A DNA stretch of 64,000 nt, taken from positions 1-64,000 of the forward strand of contig CACOYX010000001.1 of assembly GCA_902631535.1 (NCBI GenBank). The letters run 5' to 3'. The position numbers and the translations under genes are program-made. The notes under the pieces are model-generated. The model did not search any database and was not told where the DNA came from. It saw only the letters and a program-made list of their open reading frames with translations. How positions within the stretch are numbered: position 1 is the first letter of the stretch; each line of letters starts with the position of its first letter. The DNA comes from an uncultured Pelagibacteraceae bacterium. GTDB taxonomy: Bacteria; Pseudomonadota; Alphaproteobacteria; Pelagibacterales; Pelagibacteraceae. Shown here one piece after another: positions 35,067-45,864 of this stretch.

Positions 35067-36611
35067 GTGTTAAATTTTTCTAAAATAAACGTTTTAATCA
35101 TTTATCTTTTGTTTATATTTATAGCTGTATTTTCAGTCTTAAATTTTCAAGATGAAAGTAATCAATTTATTAAAAAAAAGATTAACTTGGGACTAGATCT
35201 ACAAGGTGGATCTTATTTATTATTGGAAATTAATTCAGACAGTTTAATTAAGGAAAAAATTCAATCTAAAGTCATACCTATAAAAAAATTACTTAAAGAA
35301 AATGGGATAAACTACAAAAATTTTAAAATTAACAATAACAATTTATCGTTATCAATAGATAACTTGGAAAAATTTGATTTATTATTTAATTCAAGAAAAG
35401 ATAATATTGTAAATCCTTACATTGATAATTATAGATCTTATGAATTAGAATATAAAAAAAATGATAATAACCAAATTGAAATATTTTTCTCAAAATTTGG
35501 ACTACTAACTATTAACAATTCAGCGTTAAAACAATCAATAGAAATAGTTAGACGTAGAATAGACGATGTAGGAACAAAAGAACCGTCAATACTTCAAAGA
35601 GGAGAAAAGAGAATACTCGTCGAGCTTCCAGGATTGAAAGACCCTGAAAGAATAAAAGCCCTATTAGGTAAAACTGCTCAACTAAATTTTAGACTTGTCT
35701 CAGATAATAATGAGTTTGGAACTGAAGAGTTAATTTCTGAAAACGGGGAAAAACTTAATATTAGTAAAAGAATAATTATGAGTGGAGAAAACCTAATTGA
35801 CGCTCAGCCAAGTATTCAAAATCAAAACAATGAACCTACAGTATCTTTCACTTTGGATAGATTAGGAGCTCAAAAATTCGGAAGAGCAACTACTGATAAT
35901 GTTGGAAAAAGATTAGCTATTGTTTTAGATGGTGAAATTGTAAGCGCTCCAAATATCAATGAACCTATAACCTCTGGTAATGGAATGATTTCAGGAAATT
36001 TTACTTTTCAAGAAGCAACAGATTTAGCATTATTACTTAGGTCTGGGGCTTTGCCTACACCATTAATTGTAGTAGAGGAGAGAACAGTAGGTCCCGATTT
36101 AGGGGAAGACTCAATAAAGTCTGGAGTTACATCTTTAATAGTTGGATTTATTTTAGTTATCTTATTCATGATATATAAATATAGAGTATTTGGACTGATT
36201 GCTAATTCAGCTCTTATTGCTAATTTATTAATGTTAATAGGTATACTCACAATTTTAGAGGCAACACTTACATTGCCTGGAATTGCTGGAATTATTTTAA
36301 CTGTAGGTATGGCTGTTGATGCTAATGTCTTAATTTTTGAGAGAATAAGAGAGGAATTAAAAACTGAAAAATCAATAATACATGCATTTGACTCAGGTTA
36401 CTCAAGAGCAAAAATAACAGTTTTAGACGCAAATATTACTACTTTAATTGCTGCCATTATTTTGTTTGCCTTTGGTTCAGGCCCAGTTAAAGGTTTTGCT
36501 ATTACTTTAGGGATTGGAATTATTACGACACTTTTTACAGCATACTTCTTAGCGAGACACCTTACTTCGTTAGTTGTTTTAAATGCTAAAAATAAGGAAA
36601 TTAAAATTTAA
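35067..36611 (+). CDS. secD: Protein translocase subunit SecD
   Basis: RND-type subunit that uses the proton gradient to pull secreted proteins into the periplasm. 'LGLDLQGGSYLLLEI' near residue 40, the periplasmic P1 head, and six helices from about residue 350 with 'AGIILTVGMAVDANVLIFERIREE' are diagnostic. 514 residues is normal for the short alphaproteobacterial form. The stop overlaps the secF ATG by 1 bp. Confidence 0.96.
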   Translation: MLNFSKINVLIIYLLFIFIAVFSVLNFQDESNQFIKKKINLGLDLQGGSYLLLEINSDSLIKEKIQSKVIPIKKLLKENGINYKNFKINNNNLSLSIDNLEKFDLLFNSRKDNIVNPYIDNYRSYELEYKKNDNNQIEIFFSKFGLLTINNSALKQSIEIVRRRIDDVGTKEPSILQRGEKRILVELPGLKDPERIKALLGKTAQLNFRLVSDNNEFGTEELISENGEKLNISKRIIMSGENLIDAQPSIQNQNNEPTVSFTLDRLGAQKFGRATTDNVGKRLAIVLDGEIVSAPNINEPITSGNGMISGNFTFQEATDLALLLRSGALPTPLIVVEERTVGPDLGEDSIKSGVTSLIVGFILVILFMIYKYRVFGLIANSALIANLLMLIGILTILEATLTLPGIAGIILTVGMAVDANVLIFERIREELKTEKSIIHAFDSGYSRAKITVLDANITTLIAAIILFAFGSGPVKGFAITLGIGIITTLFTAYFLARHLTSLVVLNAKNKEIKI

Positions 36612-37507
36612 TGACAAATTATAATTTTTCATCAAAATTTAAGCATGCAAATATTATTTCAGCAACTTTTTTTTTGATAAGTATCATTCTAATTGTACTT
36701 AAAGGGCTAAATTATGGAATTGACTTTAAAGGCGGTACACTTATTGAATTAAGATCGAATAATACTGAAGCTTCATCAATTAGAGATGTTCTAAAAAATA
36801 TGGATTTAGGGGATGTAAATGTAAAAAAATTTGGTAAAGAGGGAGATTTTCTAATAAAGGTTGAGCAAAAAGGTGATAACAATAAATTAATTCCAGAAAT
36901 TAAAAAAAATCTATCAGATAATTTAAATTCTGATGTTAACTTTAGACGAGTAGAAAATGTTGGTCCTAAAGTAAGTGCTGAACTGTTAGAGTCCGGATTA
37001 ATTGCTATATCATTATCTCTAGCTGCGATGCTTTTTTATATTTGGGTTAGATTTGAGTGGCAATTTAGCATTGGATCCATAATAGCTTTATTTCATGATG
37101 TAACAATAACACTTGGTATTTTTTCACTTTTATCGTTAGAGATTAATCTTTCAATAATTGCTGCAGTTTTAACAATTGTCGGTTATTCAATGAATGATAC
37201 GGTTGTTATATATGATAGGATTAGAGAAAATCTCGGTAAATTTCATAAACTAAATATCAGTGACATTGCAAATTTATCAATAAATGAAACTTTGGCTCGT
37301 ACAATTATAACTTCTGTTACTACTCTTCTAGCTCTTTTTTCAATATTTATTTTAGGTGGAGAAATTTTAAGAGGATTCTCTTTTGCTATGATATTAGGTG
37401 TGCTAATAGGGACATATTCGTCAATATTCGTTGCCTCGCCAATGCTTAAATACTTCAAGGTGAGTTATAAAACTATAGAAAAAGAAGATGAAAAAATAGT
37501 TCCTTAA
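36611..37507 (+). CDS. secF: Protein translocase subunit SecF
   Basis: Partner of SecD. 'GIDFKGGTLIELRS' (about residues 37-50) starts the periplasmic base, and the helical half carries 'VGYSMNDTVVIYDRIREN' (about 194-211). 298 residues. It is the last gene of the long forward block that began at dgt, and a hairpin with a T-tract follows. Confidence 0.96.
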   Translation: MTNYNFSSKFKHANIISATFFLISIILIVLKGLNYGIDFKGGTLIELRSNNTEASSIRDVLKNMDLGDVNVKKFGKEGDFLIKVEQKGDNNKLIPEIKKNLSDNLNSDVNFRRVENVGPKVSAELLESGLIAISLSLAAMLFYIWVRFEWQFSIGSIIALFHDVTITLGIFSLLSLEINLSIIAAVLTIVGYSMNDTVVIYDRIRENLGKFHKLNISDIANLSINETLARTIITSVTTLLALFSIFILGGEILRGFSFAMILGVLIGTYSSIFVASPMLKYFKVSYKTIEKEDEKIVP

Positions 37508-37535
37508 AATTAGTAAAGATTTTGAGCGGCTACTA

Positions 37536-37567
37536 CCGATAATGTAGTCCTATTAGGCGGTTTTTTT
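37536..37567 (+). terminator. Possible terminator after secF, overlapping the uvrA 3' end
   Basis: CCGATAAT and ATTAGGCGG can pair with a bulge around an 8-nt loop and are followed by seven T. The structure is imperfect, and its right half overlaps the final uvrA codons on the other strand. It is weaker than the aapJ terminator but is one of very few hairpin-plus-T structures here. Confidence 0.4.
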
Positions 37568-40432
37568 CATGGAATTATTACCCATTATTTCTTTAATAAA
37601 TTTACCCGTAAAACTGTCTTTAACTGTTGAAATTTTTTCAGGTGTACCTTCAGCAATAATTTTTCCGCCATTTATACCCCCTTCAGGACCCATATCAATA
37701 ATATGATCAGCTGTTTTTATTACATCTAAGTTATGCTCAATTACAACAACCGTATTTCCAGTATTTGCAAAAGCCTGGAGAATTTCTAATAATTTTTTAA
37801 TATCGTGTGAATGTAAACCTGTAGTTGGTTCATCTAAAATGTATAGCGTTCGTCCCGTTGGTCTTTTTGATAATTCCTTTGCAAGTTTTATTCTTTGAGC
37901 TTCACCCCCAGATAATGTCGTAGCTTGCTGTCCTATTTTCATATATCCGAGACCTACGTGTTTTAAAGTTATTAATTTTGATCTAATACTTTGAATATTT
38001 TCAAAAAATTCACAACCCTCTTCAACAGTCATATCTAGAACATCCGCAATATTCTTATTCTTGAACCTAATTTCTAATGTTTCTCTGTTATACCTTGCTC
38101 CTTTACAAGTATCACAAGGAATAAACACATCAGGTAAAAAATGCATCTCATAAGTTATTACACCGTCACCTTCACATGTTTCACATCTTCCACCTTTTAC
38201 ATTAAACGAGTACCTTCCAACTTTATAACCTCTAGCTTTCGACTCAGGTAAACCTGCAAACCATTCTCTGATAGGTCCGAAGGCACCTGTGTAAGTAGCA
38301 GGATTAGATCTAGGAGTTCTTCCTATTGGAGATTGATCTATATCAATAATTTTATCAATTAATTCTGTTCCTTTAAACCCTGTAAAAGCTTTAGGAACTT
38401 TACGACTTTTATTTTTATTTAACATTAAATTAAAAGCATTATACAAAGTATGTAAAATTAAAGTTGACTTTCCACTACCAGATACACCTGTCACACATGT
38501 AAATGTTCCAACAGGAATTTTTAAATTAACTTTTTTTAAGTTATTTCCACTCGCGCCACTAATTTCAATATATCTCCCATTTTTTGCGGATCTTCTTTTT
38601 TTTGGAATTGCAATAAATTTCTTTCCCGATAAATAATCACCAGTTATACTTTTTTCATTAGAAATAATTTCTTTGACAGTTCCGTTGGCTACTATTTGTC
38701 CTCCATTCAATCCAGCTTCAGGTCCAATATCAATAATATGATCAGAATTTTCCATAGTTTCAATATCATGCTCAACAACAATTACAGTATTTCCTAAATC
38801 TCTTAATTTTTTAAGGGCTTTTATTAATTTTTTATTATCTCTTTGATGTAAACCTATTGAAGGTTCATCTAATACATACAAAACACCCGTAAGACCCGAA
38901 CCAATTTGAGAAGCTAATCTTATCCTTTGTGCTTCACCACCAGATAAAGTTCCAGATTCTCTAGATAATGTTAAATAATTTAAACCAACATTTAAAAGAA
39001 AGTTTAATCTTTCATTTATTTCTTTTAAAATATGTTGTGCTATTTTATTTTCACGTTCATTTAATACATTTTGTAAATTTTCAAACCACTTTTGTGCTTC
39101 ATCAATAGATTTTTCAGTAACTTCACTAATGTTTAGTGAATTTATTTTTATACAAAGCGCCTCATCTTTAAGTCTCATCCCTTTGCACTTTTCACAAGCT
39201 GTTTCACTTTGATATTGCGATATTTCTTCTCGTTTCCATTCACTATCTGTTTCTAAATAGCGTCTTTCAAGATTATTGACTACTCCTTCAAAAGTTTTTT
39301 TAGTTGTATATGCCTCATATCCATCATCGTATGAGAATTTAATTTCTTCATCATCAGATCCGTATAATATTATATCTTGAATTTTTTTCGGGATTTTTCT
39401 CCATGAGTCTGTCATGGAAATCTTATAATGTTTTGCTATTGATGCTAAAGTCTGTGCATAGTAAAGAGACGTGGATTTAGCCCAAGGTTCAATAACTCCA
39501 TCCTGAAGACTTTTTTTAGGATTAGAAATAACTAAATTCGGATCCACATTTAAGTTATGTCCAATCCCTTCACATTCTTCACATGCTCCATATGGAGAAT
39601 TGAATGAAAATAATCTTGGTTCAATTTCTTCAATAGTAAAGCCACTTTCTGGACATGAGAACTTCGAAGAAAAAGTTATTGTTTCAAGTTTTCTAAACTT
39701 CTTTGGCAGAGTTTCATTTTCATATTCCACAACAAGAAGTCCATTTGAGAGATTTACAGCTGTTTCAACACTGTCAGCCAGTCTATTACCGAGATTTGAG
39801 TTTAGAATTACCCTGTCAACAATGATTGAAATTTCGTGCTTAAGTTTTTTATTTAAATTTGGAAACTCATCGATATTTAGGTATTTTCCGTCAACTTTAA
39901 TTTTAGTAAATCCTCTTTTTTTATAATTCAAAATTTCTTTTTTATATTCTCCTTTTCTACCTCGAACTATTGGAGCAAGTAAATATATAGTACTATCTTT
40001 TGGAAGTTTTCTAATTCTATCAACCATCTCACTTATTGGCTGAGATACAATAGGTTTCCCAGTAAACGGAGAATAGGGAATTCCAACTCTAGCAAAAAGA
40101 ACTCTCATGTAATCGTAAATTTCTGTGACTGTCGCTACAGTTGACCTCGGATTTTTTGAAGTATTTTTTTGTTCAATAGAAATAGCTGGGCTAAGTCCTT
40201 CAATAAGATCCACTTTAGGTTTTTTCATTTTATCAAGGAATTGTCTTGCGTAAGAAGATAAACTTTCAACGTACCTTCTTTGCCCTTCAGCGTATATTGT
40301 ATCAAATGCCAAAGATGACTTTCCTGATCCAGATAGACCAGTTATTACTACTAGTTTCTCTTTTGGGATTTCAAGAGAAACATTTTTTAAGTTGTGTTCT
40401 TTAGCCCCTTTTACAACGATTTTTTTCAACAT
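37553..40432 (-). CDS. uvrA: UvrABC excinuclease subunit A
   Basis: DNA damage-recognition ATPase with two ABC modules. N-terminal '[15 protein letters not shown]' and C-terminal '[11 protein letters not shown]' are the two Walker A loops, and '[12 protein letters not shown]' and '[12 protein letters not shown]' the signatures. Zinc cysteines occur in 'CEECEGIG' and 'CETCEGDG...CDTCKGARY'. 959 residues is full length. It is divergent from ssb across 100 bp in which no alphaproteobacterial LexA box (GTTC-N7-GTTC) is present. Confidence 0.97.
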   Translation of the reverse strand: MLKKIVVKGAKEHNLKNVSLEIPKEKLVVITGLSGSGKSSLAFDTIYAEGQRRYVESLSSYARQFLDKMKKPKVDLIEGLSPAISIEQKNTSKNPRSTVATVTEIYDYMRVLFARVGIPYSPFTGKPIVSQPISEMVDRIRKLPKDSTIYLLAPIVRGRKGEYKKEILNYKKRGFTKIKVDGKYLNIDEFPNLNKKLKHEISIIVDRVILNSNLGNRLADSVETAVNLSNGLLVVEYENETLPKKFRKLETITFSSKFSCPESGFTIEEIEPRLFSFNSPYGACEECEGIGHNLNVDPNLVISNPKKSLQDGVIEPWAKSTSLYYAQTLASIAKHYKISMTDSWRKIPKKIQDIILYGSDDEEIKFSYDDGYEAYTTKKTFEGVVNNLERRYLETDSEWKREEISQYQSETACEKCKGMRLKDEALCIKINSLNISEVTEKSIDEAQKWFENLQNVLNERENKIAQHILKEINERLNFLLNVGLNYLTLSRESGTLSGGEAQRIRLASQIGSGLTGVLYVLDEPSIGLHQRDNKKLIKALKKLRDLGNTVIVVEHDIETMENSDHIIDIGPEAGLNGGQIVANGTVKEIISNEKSITGDYLSGKKFIAIPKKRRSAKNGRYIEISGASGNNLKKVNLKIPVGTFTCVTGVSGSGKSTLILHTLYNAFNLMLNKNKSRKVPKAFTGFKGTELIDKIIDIDQSPIGRTPRSNPATYTGAFGPIREWFAGLPESKARGYKVGRYSFNVKGGRCETCEGDGVITYEMHFLPDVFIPCDTCKGARYNRETLEIRFKNKNIADVLDMTVEEGCEFFENIQSIRSKLITLKHVGLGYMKIGQQATTLSGGEAQRIKLAKELSKRPTGRTLYILDEPTTGLHSHDIKKLLEILQAFANTGNTVVVIEHNLDVIKTADHIIDMGPEGGINGGKIIAEGTPEKISTVKDSFTGKFIKEIMGNNSMKKTA

Positions 40433-40532
40433 ATTTTTTCACTTAAATAACATACATCTTATATTTATTAGGTAATTATGTTATAAATAATTACAATTAT
40501 AAATAAATATTCAAAATTTATTCAAAATTATT
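40433..40532. promoter_or_regulatory. Divergent uvrA/ssb control region with a 23-bp inverted repeat
   Basis: GTAATTA (40472-40478) and TAATTAC (40488-40494) form an inverted repeat with a 9-nt spacer near the middle of the region. Two near-copies of TTCAAAATTTA/TTCAAAATTAT lie just before the ssb start. Neither GTTC nor GAAC occurs, so there is no canonical alphaproteobacterial SOS box. Confidence 0.35.
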
Positions 40533-40991
40533 ATGGCTGGAAGTTTAAATAAAGTACAATTAATAGGTCGTTTAGGCGCAGACCCTGAAATTAAACAGAT
40601 GGTTAATGGAAAAAGTGTTGCAAGACTGAGTATTGCTACTAGTCAAAGCTGGAAAGATAAATCTAGTGGAGAGAGAAAAGAGAAGACTGAGTGGCATAGA
40701 GTAGTAATATTTAATGAAGGCCTAGTTAACGTTGTTCAACAATATGTCAAAAAAGGTGCTAATGTGTACATCGAAGGTTCATTGAGCACAAGAAAATGGA
40801 AAGATGAGTCTACGGGTCAAGACAAATATTCAACAGAAATCGTGCTTCAAGGATATAACTCAAGCCTTACTATGTTAGATAGCAGAGGTAGTAATGGCAA
40901 TTCAAACCTAGTTTCTGAGAACAAAAGTTCATTACCAAATGATAACCTAAATCAAGATAGTAAAGATTTAGATGATGAAATTCCTTTCTAA
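40533..40991 (+). CDS. ssb: Single-stranded DNA-binding protein
   Basis: OB-fold protein coating single-stranded DNA. 'NKVQLIGRLGADPEI' at the N-terminus, 'TEWHRVVIF' (about residues 48-56) and 'GANVYIEGSL' (about 73-82) define the OB fold. A flexible Asn/Ser-rich linker leads to the acidic interaction tip 'DDEIPF', one residue different from the usual DDDIPF. 152 residues. gyrA follows after 5 bp. Confidence 0.96.
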   Translation: MAGSLNKVQLIGRLGADPEIKQMVNGKSVARLSIATSQSWKDKSSGERKEKTEWHRVVIFNEGLVNVVQQYVKKGANVYIEGSLSTRKWKDESTGQDKYSTEIVLQGYNSSLTMLDSRGSNGNSNLVSENKSSLPNDNLNQDSKDLDDEIPF

Positions 40992-40996
40992 ATTTA

Positions 40997-43570
40997 ATGG
41001 AAAAAAATACTGTAACGAATAATAAATCTTTTAAACCTATTTACGTACAAGATGAAATGAGCTCGTCTTATTTATCTTATGCTATGAGCGTAATTGTGAG
41101 TAGAGCTCTTCCCGATGTAAGAGATGGTTTGAAACCAGTCCACAGAAGAATAATTTATGCAATGTACAAAGGAGGCTATGACTGGTCTAAGCCTTTTAGG
41201 AAATCGGCTCGTATAGTAGGGGATGTTATTGGTAAATATCACCCACATGGGGACCAGTCTGTTTATGATGCTTTAGTAAGATTAGTTCAGGATTTTTCTA
41301 TGAGCGTACCATTAATTACTGGGCAGGGAAATTTTGGATCTATCGATGGAGATCCGCCAGCAGCCATGAGATATACAGAAACAAAATTAGGTAAAATCGC
41401 GCAATTTTTAACTGAAGATCTTGAAAAAAATACTGTGAATTATCGAAGCAATTATGATGAAACTGAAAAGGAACCTGTAGTTTTACCTTCACAATATCCT
41501 AACATTTTAGTAAATGGAGCGGGAGGAATAGCGGTTGGGATGGCCACGAGTATACCTCCACATAATTTAGGGGAGATAATTAATGGTACAATTGCATACA
41601 TAAATAATAAAGACATTACCATTGCTCAACTCATGAAGCATGTTCCTGGGCCAGACTTTCCCACTGGAGGTATAATAATAGGTAAAGATATTATTAAACA
41701 AGGATATAATAAAGGAAGAGGTTCATTTAAAATTAGGGGTGAAATAGATTTAGAAGAAAAAAAAAGTGGAAGAGAAACATTAATAATAAAATCTATTCCG
41801 TATCAGGTAAATAAATCAGCATTGATAGAAAAAATTGCTCAATTAGTAAGAGATAAAAAAATTGAGGGAATAAGAGATATCAGAGATGAGTCAAACAGAG
41901 AGGGTATACGTGTTGTTATTGAACTAAGAAAAGCAGTAGAACCGGAGACGATAAGAAGACAGTTATATAAATTAACGAATATTGAAAGTTCTTTCGGTTT
42001 TAACACATTAGCAATTGTTAATAACAAACCGAAAATACTAAATTTAAAAGAATTTATTTCTGAATTTCTAAAATTTAGGGAAGATACTGTAATTAAAAGA
42101 GTAAAATTTGACTTAAAAAAAGCCGAAGAGAGGGCACATATTTTAATAGGTTTGGCTACAGCAGTTGAAAATATTGACGAAATTATTAAAATTATAAAAA
42201 ATTCGAAAGACACAGAAACTGCTAAAAAAAGTCTCTTATCTAAAAAATGGAAAATTAAAAAAAGTATTAAATTAATTACATTAATTGAAAAAAAAAGAAA
42301 TATAACAGGTTATTCGCTTTCAATTGAACAAGTAAACGCAATATTAGAACTTAGACTACAAAAAATAACAGCATATGGAATTGGAGAAATAGAAAGTGAA
42401 ATTAGCAAACTTTCAAAATTAATAATAGAATACAATAAGATTATTAATTCAAAAAAAGAACTTTATAGATTAATTATTGAAGAATTAGAAAGCATTAAAG
42501 ACAAGTTTTCAACCCCCAGAAAAACTAAAATTATTGATGCCGTTCTTAACTACAATATTGAAGAAACTATACAAAAAGAGTCTGTTGTTATAAGTATTAC
42601 AAATCAAGGATATATTAAGCGTAGTCCATTGAGTTCTTTGAGGGCTCAAAAAAGAGGTGGAAAAGGAAAAACTGGAATATCAACAAGGGAGGAAGACTTC
42701 GTTGTACAAATATTTACAGCTAATACTCACACTCCAGTTTTATTTTTTTCTACTCAAGGACTTGTTTATAAAGTTAAAGCTCATAAAATTCCTGAAGGAA
42801 CTGCCGCTTCTAAAGGCAAATCAATATTTAATTTGCTCCCATTAAAAAGTCATCATTCAATAAGTTCAATAATGCCTTTACCAGAAGATGAGTCTGAATG
42901 GAAAAATTTAATGGTAGTTTTTGCTACATCTAAAGGCAATATTAGAAAAAATACCTTAGAGGATTTCGTCAATATTAACAATAGTGGAAAAATTGCAATG
43001 AAATTAGACCAAGATGATAGAATTATAGGTGTTAAAATTTGTAGAGATGATCAAGATATTTTACTAAGCACTCAATTGGGGAAATGTATAAGATTTAAAT
43101 CAAAAAAACTCAGATTATTCAAAGGAAGAGCTTCAAAAGGGATAAAAGGTATACAATTAAAAGAGAACGATAAAGTTATATCATTATCAATTCTAGATAA
43201 CAGTAAGATTGATCCAAAAACATTAAGCGAAGATAAAAAAATAAAAAGTGCAGTAAATAAATTTATTTTATCAGTTTCTGAAAATGGATATGGTAAAAGA
43301 TCTTCTTATCTTGATTATAGGGTTACTAACAGAGGCGGTAAAGGTATTATTGGTATAATCAACTCTCCTAGAAATGGCAATATATCCTCCTCCCTTGTGG
43401 TAAGCGAAACCGATGAAATTATATTATCAACTGATAAAGGAAGTATTATGCGTTGTGCTGTTAAGGAAATTAGAGTAGCAGGTCGTAACACGCAAGGTGT
43501 AAGAATAAAAAAATTATCAGGTAGCGAAAAAGTTGTTTCTGTGATTAAAATTGAAGACAACATACAATAA
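40997..43570 (+). CDS. gyrA: DNA gyrase subunit A
   Basis: Breakage-reunion subunit of gyrase. '[22 protein letters not shown]' type N-terminus, catalytic tyrosine in '[10 protein letters not shown]' (about residue 118), and the C-terminal beta-pinwheel with a GyrA-box-like '[10 protein letters not shown]' (about 551-560). 857 residues is a normal GyrA length, which with the GyrA-box argues against ParC. coaD starts directly at its stop codon. Confidence 0.96.
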   Translation: MEKNTVTNNKSFKPIYVQDEMSSSYLSYAMSVIVSRALPDVRDGLKPVHRRIIYAMYKGGYDWSKPFRKSARIVGDVIGKYHPHGDQSVYDALVRLVQDFSMSVPLITGQGNFGSIDGDPPAAMRYTETKLGKIAQFLTEDLEKNTVNYRSNYDETEKEPVVLPSQYPNILVNGAGGIAVGMATSIPPHNLGEIINGTIAYINNKDITIAQLMKHVPGPDFPTGGIIIGKDIIKQGYNKGRGSFKIRGEIDLEEKKSGRETLIIKSIPYQVNKSALIEKIAQLVRDKKIEGIRDIRDESNREGIRVVIELRKAVEPETIRRQLYKLTNIESSFGFNTLAIVNNKPKILNLKEFISEFLKFREDTVIKRVKFDLKKAEERAHILIGLATAVENIDEIIKIIKNSKDTETAKKSLLSKKWKIKKSIKLITLIEKKRNITGYSLSIEQVNAILELRLQKITAYGIGEIESEISKLSKLIIEYNKIINSKKELYRLIIEELESIKDKFSTPRKTKIIDAVLNYNIEETIQKESVVISITNQGYIKRSPLSSLRAQKRGGKGKTGISTREEDFVVQIFTANTHTPVLFFSTQGLVYKVKAHKIPEGTAASKGKSIFNLLPLKSHHSISSIMPLPEDESEWKNLMVVFATSKGNIRKNTLEDFVNINNSGKIAMKLDQDDRIIGVKICRDDQDILLSTQLGKCIRFKSKKLRLFKGRASKGIKGIQLKENDKVISLSILDNSKIDPKTLSEDKKIKSAVNKFILSVSENGYGKRSSYLDYRVTNRGGKGIIGIINSPRNGNISSSLVVSETDEIILSTDKGSIMRCAVKEIRVAGRNTQGVRIKKLSGSEKVVSVIKIEDNIQ

Positions 43571-44062
43571 ATGAACACTGCTATTTATCCAGGTACTTTT
43601 GATCCTATAACTTTCGGGCACATAGATGTTATAAAAAAATCACTGAATGTTTTTGATAAACTTATTGTTGCTACAACTGATAATATTAACAAAAACTATC
43701 ATTTTTCAATTGAGGATAGGTTAAGTATAATTAATAATTCATTATTTAAGGATTTAAAATTTAATAAAAAAAAAATAGAGGTTGTATCATTTGATGATTT
43801 AACAATTGACTTATGTAAGAAATATAAAGCGAATACAATTATTAGAGGATTAAGAGCTGTATCAGATTTTGAATATGAATTTCAATTAGCTGGTATGAAT
43901 AAAAAACTAAACTCAAAAATTGAAACAATGTTTTTAATGTCTGATGTAGAAAATCAAATTATTTCATCAAAATTTGTGAAAGAAATTGCTAGTTTAGGAG
44001 GAAATATAGATCGATTTGTTACTAGATCTACTGTAAAAATGCTTCAAAATAAAATTTTATGA
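43571..44062 (+). CDS. coaD: Phosphopantetheine adenylyltransferase
   Basis: Forms dephospho-CoA from 4'-phosphopantetheine and ATP. The nucleotidyltransferase motif is 'YPGTFDPITFGHIDVI' (residues 5-20), with 'RGLRAVSDFEYEFQLA' (about 91-106) and the 'ISSKFVKEIA' segment (about 136). 163 residues is standard. It lies between gyrA and the peptidyl-prolyl isomerase as in many alphaproteobacteria, overlapping the latter by 4 bp. Confidence 0.96.
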   Translation: MNTAIYPGTFDPITFGHIDVIKKSLNVFDKLIVATTDNINKNYHFSIEDRLSIINNSLFKDLKFNKKKIEVVSFDDLTIDLCKKYKANTIIRGLRAVSDFEYEFQLAGMNKKLNSKIETMFLMSDVENQIISSKFVKEIASLGGNIDRFVTRSTVKMLQNKIL

Positions 44063-44616
44063 AAAAAATTATCTATTTATTTATTCTTTTTTTTAGTTTA
44101 CTAACAAATAATACTTTTGCAAAAAATAATCTTATGATTTTAAAATTATCTTATGGAGACGTGGAAATAGAACTCTATCCGGAGAAAGCACCTAATCATG
44201 TTAAAAGATTTAAAGAATTAGCTGATAGTGGAAAATATGACGGTGTCGTATTTCATAGAGTAATAGATGGATTTATGGCGCAAACAGGCGATGTTAAATT
44301 TGGTAATTCAAATAATCCTGAATTCAATTTATCATTAGCAGGTACAGGAGGTTCTGATTTACCAAATCTTAAAGCCGAATTCACCGATATAGCACATACA
44401 AGAGGAATAATTTCTGCAGCAAGGTCATCTGACCCGGACAGTGCTAATAGTCAATTTTTTATTTGTTTTGACTCAGCCCCTCATTTAGACAGGCAATACT
44501 CAGCATTTGGTAAAGTAATCAAAGGAATGGAATTTATTGATAAGATTAAAAAAGGTGATCCTAACAGTGGAACGGTGCCAGATCCTGATAAAATAATATC
44601 TCTTCGTTCAAAGTAA
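44059..44616 (+). CDS. ppiA: Secreted cyclophilin-type peptidyl-prolyl cis-trans isomerase
   Basis: 185 residues: a signal peptide ('MKKIIYLFILFFSLLTNNTFA') followed by a cyclophilin domain with 'FHRVIDGFMAQTGD' (about residues 71-84) and 'NSQFFICF' (about 131-138). It should fold proline-containing proteins in the periplasm. A tgt gene follows after 7 bp; in related genomes queA often lies between them. Confidence 0.92.
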   Translation: MKKIIYLFILFFSLLTNNTFAKNNLMILKLSYGDVEIELYPEKAPNHVKRFKELADSGKYDGVVFHRVIDGFMAQTGDVKFGNSNNPEFNLSLAGTGGSDLPNLKAEFTDIAHTRGIISAARSSDPDSANSQFFICFDSAPHLDRQYSAFGKVIKGMEFIDKIKKGDPNSGTVPDPDKIISLRSK

Positions 44617-44623
44617 AATTTTA

Positions 44624-45739
44624 ATGTCAGCTAAAAAATTTTCTTTTGAGTTAATTACTCAGGATGGTAAAGCTAGACTTGGAAAAATTCATACACCTAA
44701 AGGAATTATTAATACTCCTGCGTTTATGCCAGTAGGTACTCAAGGTACAGTTAAAGGAGTTTTTACTGAAGATATTTTAAAAACTAATACTCAAATTATC
44801 TTAGGCAATACTTATCATTTGTTATTAAGACCCGGAATTGAAACACTAGAAAAATTTAAAGGTTTACACAATTTTATGAATTGGAAAAAACCAATTCTAA
44901 CTGACTCTGGTGGATATCAAATAATGTCCTTATCAAAATTTAACAAGATAGATTTAAAATTAGGTGCTATCTTTAATTCTCATTTAGACGGTAAAAAAAT
45001 AATTCTAAGTCCAGAAAAGAGCATACAAGTTCAGAAATCAATAAATTCTGATATTATTATGGTTTTAGATGAATGCCCCTCACTCACCTCTGATAAAAAA
45101 ATCCTATCAAATGCAATTAATGTTTCTACTAATTGGGCAAAAAGAAGTAAAACAGAATTTGGAAATAATAAATCTAAGGCTTTATTTGGAATTGCGCAGG
45201 GAGGATTATATAAGGATTTAAGAATTGAAAGTATTCAAAAACTAATTGATATAAATTTTGATGGATATGCTATGGGTGGTTTGGCAGTTGGTGAAAAACA
45301 GTCAGAAATGTTTAAAATTTTAAATGAAACAACAGACTTTTTACCAAAAAACAAACCCAGATATCTTATGGGCGTTGGCACACCTTCTGATATACTAGGA
45401 GCTGTTAAAGAAGGTATAGACATGTTTGATTGCGTGATGCCAACCAGATCAGGAAGGACTGGATTGGCGTTTACATGGAAGGGTAAGGTAAATCTTAAGA
45501 ATTCAAAGTATCAAGATGATTTGTCCCCGCTAGATGAAAATTGTAAAATCAGAGACCTTTATAAATATTCAAAAAGTTATTTAAATCATTTGATTAAATC
45601 AAATGAAATGATGGCATCAATGCTTATTTCTTTACACAATATATATTTTTATCAACAATTTATGGGTGAAATTCAAAAAAGTATTCATAATGGCACATTT
45701 CAATTATTCTTTAAAAAATATATAAATTTGTTTGATTAA
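44624..45739 (+). CDS. tgt: Queuine tRNA-ribosyltransferase with altered zinc site
   Basis: Exchanges guanine-34 for preQ1 in GUN-anticodon tRNAs (Asn, Asp, His, Tyr). The catalytic parts are intact: 'LTDSGGYQIMS' (about residues 88-98), 'GIAQGGLYKDLR', and the nucleophile region 'MFDCVMPTRSGRTG' (about 267-280). The zinc site is not. Where E. coli Tgt reads ECDCYTC, this protein aligns without gaps as NCKIRDL, so two of the three cysteine ligands are missing while flanking 'PLD' and 'YL.HL' are kept. 371 residues is normal. Function may persist without zinc or with another support. Confidence 0.92.
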   Translation: MSAKKFSFELITQDGKARLGKIHTPKGIINTPAFMPVGTQGTVKGVFTEDILKTNTQIILGNTYHLLLRPGIETLEKFKGLHNFMNWKKPILTDSGGYQIMSLSKFNKIDLKLGAIFNSHLDGKKIILSPEKSIQVQKSINSDIIMVLDECPSLTSDKKILSNAINVSTNWAKRSKTEFGNNKSKALFGIAQGGLYKDLRIESIQKLIDINFDGYAMGGLAVGEKQSEMFKILNETTDFLPKNKPRYLMGVGTPSDILGAVKEGIDMFDCVMPTRSGRTGLAFTWKGKVNLKNSKYQDDLSPLDENCKIRDLYKYSKSYLNHLIKSNEMMASMLISLHNIYFYQQFMGEIQKSIHNGTFQLFFKKYINLFD

Positions 45740-45783
45740 ACATTTGAAATTTAATTAATTAGTATATAAGAGTATTATTTTTA

Positions 45784-45859
45784 GGGCCCTTAGCTCAGTT
45801 GGTAGAGCACCTCCCTTTTAAGGAGGGTGTCGATGGTTCGAGTCCATCAGGGCTCACCA
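45784..45859 (+). tRNA. tRNA-Lys (anticodon TTT)
   Basis: Acceptor GGGCCCT/AGGGCTC (one G-U), D-arm GCTC/GAGC, anticodon stem CTCCC/GGGAG around CTTTTAA giving TTT, T-arm GATGG-TTCGAGT-CCATC, encoded CCA. 76 nt. Lys is one of the commonest residues in these proteins. Confidence 0.97.
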
Positions 45860-45864
45860 AAATT

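Noticed and set aside
40997-43570. gyrA might be parC
   Set aside because: 857-residue length, a GyrA-box-like [10 protein letters not shown] and the conserved coaD neighbour favour gyrA.
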